Below are positions 5,817 through 7,853 of a stretch of DNA of 7,853 nucleotides, one piece after another (within the stretch, counting starts at the first letter, position 1; each line of letters begins with the position of its first letter). Source of the DNA: Dehalococcoidia bacterium (GTDB lineage: Bacteria; Chloroflexota; Dehalococcoidia; SZUA-161). The DNA is taken from positions 1 through 7,853 of the forward strand of contig SOKG01000296.1 in assembly GCA_004376205.1 (NCBI GenBank). Direction: 5' to 3'. The notes below the pieces were generated by a model. That model worked only from the letters and a program-made list of their open reading frames with translations, did not search any database and had not been told where the DNA came from. The position numbers were made by a program, and so were the translations under genes.

Positions 5817-5846
5817 ATTATACGCAAGCTTGGCTGTTCGCGTCAA
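5817..5846 (-). promoter_or_regulatory. Sigma70-type promoter of the crotonase gene
   Basis: On the minus strand TTGACG (5846-5841) and a perfect TATAAT (5822-5817) are separated by 18 bp. Transcription would start near 5810, giving a leader of about 100 nt before ATG 5709. No terminator-antiterminator pair or known riboswitch fold was recognised in that leader. Confidence 0.7.
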
Positions 5847-6128
5847 ATATACTCTGCGGTCAGCCACAATGAGCGCCCACCTCTTTATTCGGCAAATGAG
5901 GTACTATTTTCCCATGGATAGCTACCGAAAAGAACCATTGTATACCTGATGAAGAAATGCTAGTGTGCAAAGTGGCACTATCGGTTACTACCATCTCATC
6001 TTGAAAAAGCGGGGTTGATTTGCGAAGCAGACCTACACAAGAGGCTCGGCTAGAAATGACGCCGATCGTTCGGCAGGTAGCTGGTCTCTTGCGCTTCAGC
6101 ATTTGTACTCCAGATCTGGGAGCGAGAC
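5847..6128. other. Gene-poor region between crotonase promoter and histidine kinase
   Basis: About 280 bp, somewhat richer in A and T than its surroundings, hold no gene I can support. On the plus strand a 26-codon frame (from 5869) and a 50-codon open stretch ending near 6160 have no ribosome-binding site and resemble no family known to me. TTGAAA (6001-6006) and TTGATT (6015-6020) look like -35 elements, but no matching -10 follows, so the kinase promoter was not found. A stop codon in the kinase frame at 6078-6080 blocks any upstream extension of that gene. Confidence 0.5.
6118..6122 (+). promoter_or_regulatory. Ribosome-binding site of the histidine kinase
   Basis: GGGAG lies 6 nt before ATG 6129, which supports this start over the in-frame ATGs at 6150 and 6201. 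This matters because the protein begins inside what looks like a PAS-domain tail. Confidence 0.7.
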
Positions 6129-7343
6129 ATGTTGAGAACAAGCAAGTCAATGCGAAATAGGCCCGTGCCGACACCCAGGAACATCACTGAGTGCAACAGA
6201 ATGCAAGAACAGCTCCAGTTGGCCGAGGAGAACTACACAACCTTTTTTGACAATTCATCCGTCGCCATAACTATAACCGATGAGAATGAGAGAATAGTCA
6301 ACTGGAACAAGTTCGCCGAGGTTCTTCTGGGGATGGATGAGGACGACCTGTATATGAAACCCGTCAGCTCTCTCTACCCAGAGGCGGAGTGGAGAACACT
6401 AAGATCACAGAATATCAGGCAAAAAGGCATACAGCATCACCTGGAGACCAGAATGGTCCGAAAGAACCAAGAAATCATCGACGTGGACCTCTCCTTGAGC
6501 GTGCTCAAAGGACCGGATGGAAAGGTGACTGGTTCGATAGGAATAATTGTAGACATCACTGAGCGCAACAGGGCGCAAAAGGAGAAACAGAGGATAGAGG
6601 AGCAGCTTCGAGTTGCAGGACGCTTGGCGGCAGTCGGTGAGCTGGCAGCAGGCGTTGCCCACGAGTTGAACAACCCCCTCGCTGCAGTCCAAGCGTTCGC
6701 CCAGCTTCTCGTAGACAGAGATGATCTGGATGAAACCATAAAGAGCGATGTGGAGACCATCTACGAGGAGGTACAACGCGCCACCAAGATCACCAACAAC
6801 CTGCTTTCTTTTGCTGGCAGGCATAAGCCTGAGAAACGGCTCATCTCAATCAACGACGTGCTTGAGAGAAGCCTAGAGCTCCACGCTTACCTGATGAGGA
6901 TCAACAACATAGAGGTAGTGAAGGAATTGGATCCCGGCCTCCCAACAACTATGGCTGACTTCCACCAGATACAGCAGGTCTTCGTGAACATCATCAACAA
7001 TGCCGAGCAGGCCATGACGGAAGCTAACGGCAAAGGTAAGCTTCGTGTCGAGACGCAAAGGGTGGGCGAAATGATCCGAATAGCTTTTACCGATGACGGC
7101 CCTGGCATCTCAGAAGACAACTTGAAGAGGATATTTGACCCATTCTTCACCACCAAAGAAGTGGGGAAGGGAACAGGGCTCGGTCTCAGCATTTCCTTTA
7201 GTCTCGTCCAAGAGCACGCTGGCCATCTATATATCGAGAGCAAGCTTGGTGAAGGAGCAACCTTTATAGTAGAGATACCCATCGTCTCTGAAGATCAACT
7301 CATTGCCGAGCAGAAGGGCTCAATCCAGTCCCAGAGCGTGTAA
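6129..7343 (+). CDS. PAS-domain sensor histidine kinase (NtrB-like, cytoplasmic)
   Basis: This sensor kinase should autophosphorylate on histidine and pass phosphate to a response regulator not seen here. Its 404 residues comprise a short N-terminal tail and coiled coil (1-35), one PAS domain (about 36-146, ending VDITERNRAQ), a second coiled linker, the dimerisation/phosphoacceptor helix with VAHELNNPL (His178), and an HATPase domain: N-box with Asn287 and Asn291, G1 DDGPGI (322-327), F-box FDPFFTTK (336-343), and G2 GKGTGLGLS (346-354). All catalytic residues are intact. There is no membrane segment or signal peptide, so it senses an internal cue; no haem- or flavin-binding signature was recognised in the PAS. 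Residues 18-29 (NITECNRMQEQL) read like the end of a further PAS domain whose body is missing, hinting at N-terminal shortening. It is probably monocistronic, as the hydrolase downstream has its own promoter. Confidence 0.93.
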   Translation: MLRTSKSMRNRPVPTPRNITECNRMQEQLQLAEENYTTFFDNSSVAITITDENERIVNWNKFAEVLLGMDEDDLYMKPVSSLYPEAEWRTLRSQNIRQKGIQHHLETRMVRKNQEIIDVDLSLSVLKGPDGKVTGSIGIIVDITERNRAQKEKQRIEEQLRVAGRLAAVGELAAGVAHELNNPLAAVQAFAQLLVDRDDLDETIKSDVETIYEEVQRATKITNNLLSFAGRHKPEKRLISINDVLERSLELHAYLMRINNIEVVKELDPGLPTTMADFHQIQQVFVNIINNAEQAMTEANGKGKLRVETQRVGEMIRIAFTDDGPGISEDNLKRIFDPFFTTKEVGKGTGLGLSISFSLVQEHAGHLYIESKLGEGATFIVEIPIVSEDQLIAEQKGSIQSQSV

Positions 7344-7352
7344 TCTAAAACG

Positions 7353-7385
7353 ATGAAGTCAAAAAGAACAACATTGCGACTTCAT
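7353..7385. repeat. Perfect 8-bp inverted repeat after the histidine kinase
   Basis: ATGAAGTC (7353-7360) and GACTTCAT (7378-7385) are exact complements around a 17-nt A-rich loop, starting 9 nt after the kinase stop. On the plus strand no T-tract follows. On the minus strand the stem is followed by CGTTTT, so it would act as a weak terminator only against transcription entering from the right. A regulator-binding site upstream of the hydrolase promoter is another reading. Confidence 0.4.
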
Positions 7386-7401
7386 TAGGTCTACGCCGAC
7401 G

Positions 7402-7429
7402 TTGACGCGGGTCAATTGAGTGCTAAAAT
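7402..7429 (+). promoter_or_regulatory. Strong promoter of the alpha/beta hydrolase gene with an overlapping palindrome
   Basis: TTGACG (7402-7407) and TAAAAT (7424-7429) are spaced by 16 bp, and TGC directly before the -10 makes it an extended -10. Transcription should start near 7436, only about 7 nt before ATG 7443. The -35 is also the left half of a palindrome, TTGAC-GCGG-GTCAA (7402-7415), a likely operator position: a protein bound there would cover the -35. Which regulator binds, if any, cannot be told. Confidence 0.65.
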
Positions 7430-7442
7430 AGGCTCACGGCCA

Positions 7443-7853
7443 ATGTCTCACCAAATCGATTACTCCCAGCTGGATCAACCACACATACTCGGATTTGTCT
7501 TCTATCCCAGGCCAGAGTGGACAGCACCCCCACCCGGCGCTACCGACCATTTGGTACCCGTGGAAGATGGTACATCTATATCCTGCCGTTTCCATCCCTC
7601 GAGCGAAAGCGCACCGTCCATCCTGTTCTTCCACGGCAACGGAGAGGTGGTCTACGACTACGACGGGATTGCTCCACTCTATAACAGGGAGGGCATCAAC
7701 CTATTCGTTGCGGATTACCGTGGCTACGGTCAAAGCGGCGGCACGCCGTCCTTCTCCAACACGGTAGCCGACGCCCATGTTATATTCCACTACTTTCGTG
7801 ACAGCCTGCGAGCCAAGGGCTACAGCGGCCCTCTGTTCGTCATGGGCAGATCA
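7443..7853 (+). CDS. Alpha/beta hydrolase, N-terminal part (cut by window edge)
   Basis: These are the first 137 residues of an alpha/beta-hydrolase-fold enzyme (serine esterase, lipase or peptidase type). An oxyanion-hole motif FFHGNGE is at 62-68, the conserved strand-turn VADYRGYGQSGGTP at 89-102, and the window ends in VMGRS, with Ser137 in the place of the nucleophile of GxSxG; the acid and histidine of the triad lie outside. It resembles the FrsA/BEM46-like group (HGNGE, DYRGYGxSxG). No signal peptide or lipobox is seen. ATG 7443 has no ribosome-binding site and lies about 7 nt after the predicted transcription start; an in-frame TTG at 7416 lies upstream of that start and is less likely. 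The substrate is unknown. Confidence 0.88.
   Translation, partial: MSHQIDYSQLDQPHILGFVFYPRPEWTAPPPGATDHLVPVEDGTSISCRFHPSSESAPSILFFHGNGEVVYDYDGIAPLYNREGINLFVADYRGYGQSGGTPSFSNTVADAHVIFHYFRDSLRAKGYSGPLFVMGRS

Noticed and set aside
5627..5827. 66-codon minus-strand frame overlapping the crotonase start
   Set aside because: Its start codon falls at the predicted promoter, upstream of the transcription start, and the product is basic low-complexity sequence.
5869..5949. 26-codon small ORF in the gene-poor region
   Set aside because: There is no ribosome-binding site, promoter or recognisable composition; a frame of this length is expected by chance.
5965..5995. Sigma54 promoter (TGGCAC followed by GTTAC)
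   Set aside because: The -12 GC is absent at the required 10-bp distance from the -24 GG.
6000..6160. Remnant of a missing PAS domain upstream of the kinase
   Set aside because: Translating the plus frames showed no PAS-like motif, and the kinase frame has a stop at 6078. If a PAS was lost, its sequence is not visibly here.

Overview
This window is ordinary bacterial chromosome of moderate GC content (roughly mid-50s percent by eye). It holds eight complete protein genes and one cut by the right edge. I see no insertion sequence, CRISPR array, rRNA or intact tRNA. The mix (TlyA and NAD kinase side by side, a one-domain ArgA-like acetyltransferase, a family III CoA-transferase/racemase, a crotonase and a PAS histidine kinase) suggests an anaerobic or facultative environmental lineage. 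Chloroflexota (Dehalococcoidia-like) is my guess, from the feel of the proteins only; deltaproteobacterial lineages are an alternative.

Left block (about 110-2747, all minus strand, read right to left): tlyA, nadK, a GNAT/ArgA-like acetyltransferase and a Nudix ADP-ribose pyrophosphatase. The gaps are 9 bp, 6 bp and then a 29-35 bp overlap, so this is very probably one operon. It joins ribosomal RNA methylation with NAD(P) and ADP-ribose metabolism. Left of it, positions 1-109 hold a small GC-rich structured stretch that includes a fragment resembling the 3' end of a tRNA-Arg, and perhaps the promoter and first codons of a further minus-strand gene.

Middle block (2748-4946, plus strand after a divergent promoter region): a CoA-transferase/alpha-methylacyl-CoA racemase-like protein and then mutM (Fpg), a base-excision repair glycosylase. 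The intergenic region 2748-2877 carries overlapping -10 elements facing both ways and two GC-rich hairpins in the tlyA leader.

Right block: a crotonase-family enzyme on the minus strand (4933-5709), whose end overlaps the mutM end by 14 bp and which has a strong sigma70-type promoter of its own; a gene-poor stretch of about 280 bp; a soluble PAS sensor histidine kinase on the plus strand (6129-7343) with no response regulator beside it; and the first 137 codons of an alpha/beta hydrolase (7443 to the edge), driven by a strong promoter that sits so close to the start codon that the mRNA would be nearly leaderless.

The CoA-transferase/racemase and the crotonase could act on the same acyl-CoA substrates, but they are not in one operon and their substrates cannot be read from the sequence. 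I found no convincing undescribed multi-gene system. The points most worth a second look are local: a crotonase keeping only one of two classical catalytic glutamates, an Fpg with Leu in place of the wedge Phe, a histidine kinase that begins in the tail of a missing PAS domain, the tRNA-like relic, and the compact promoter/operator of the hydrolase gene.
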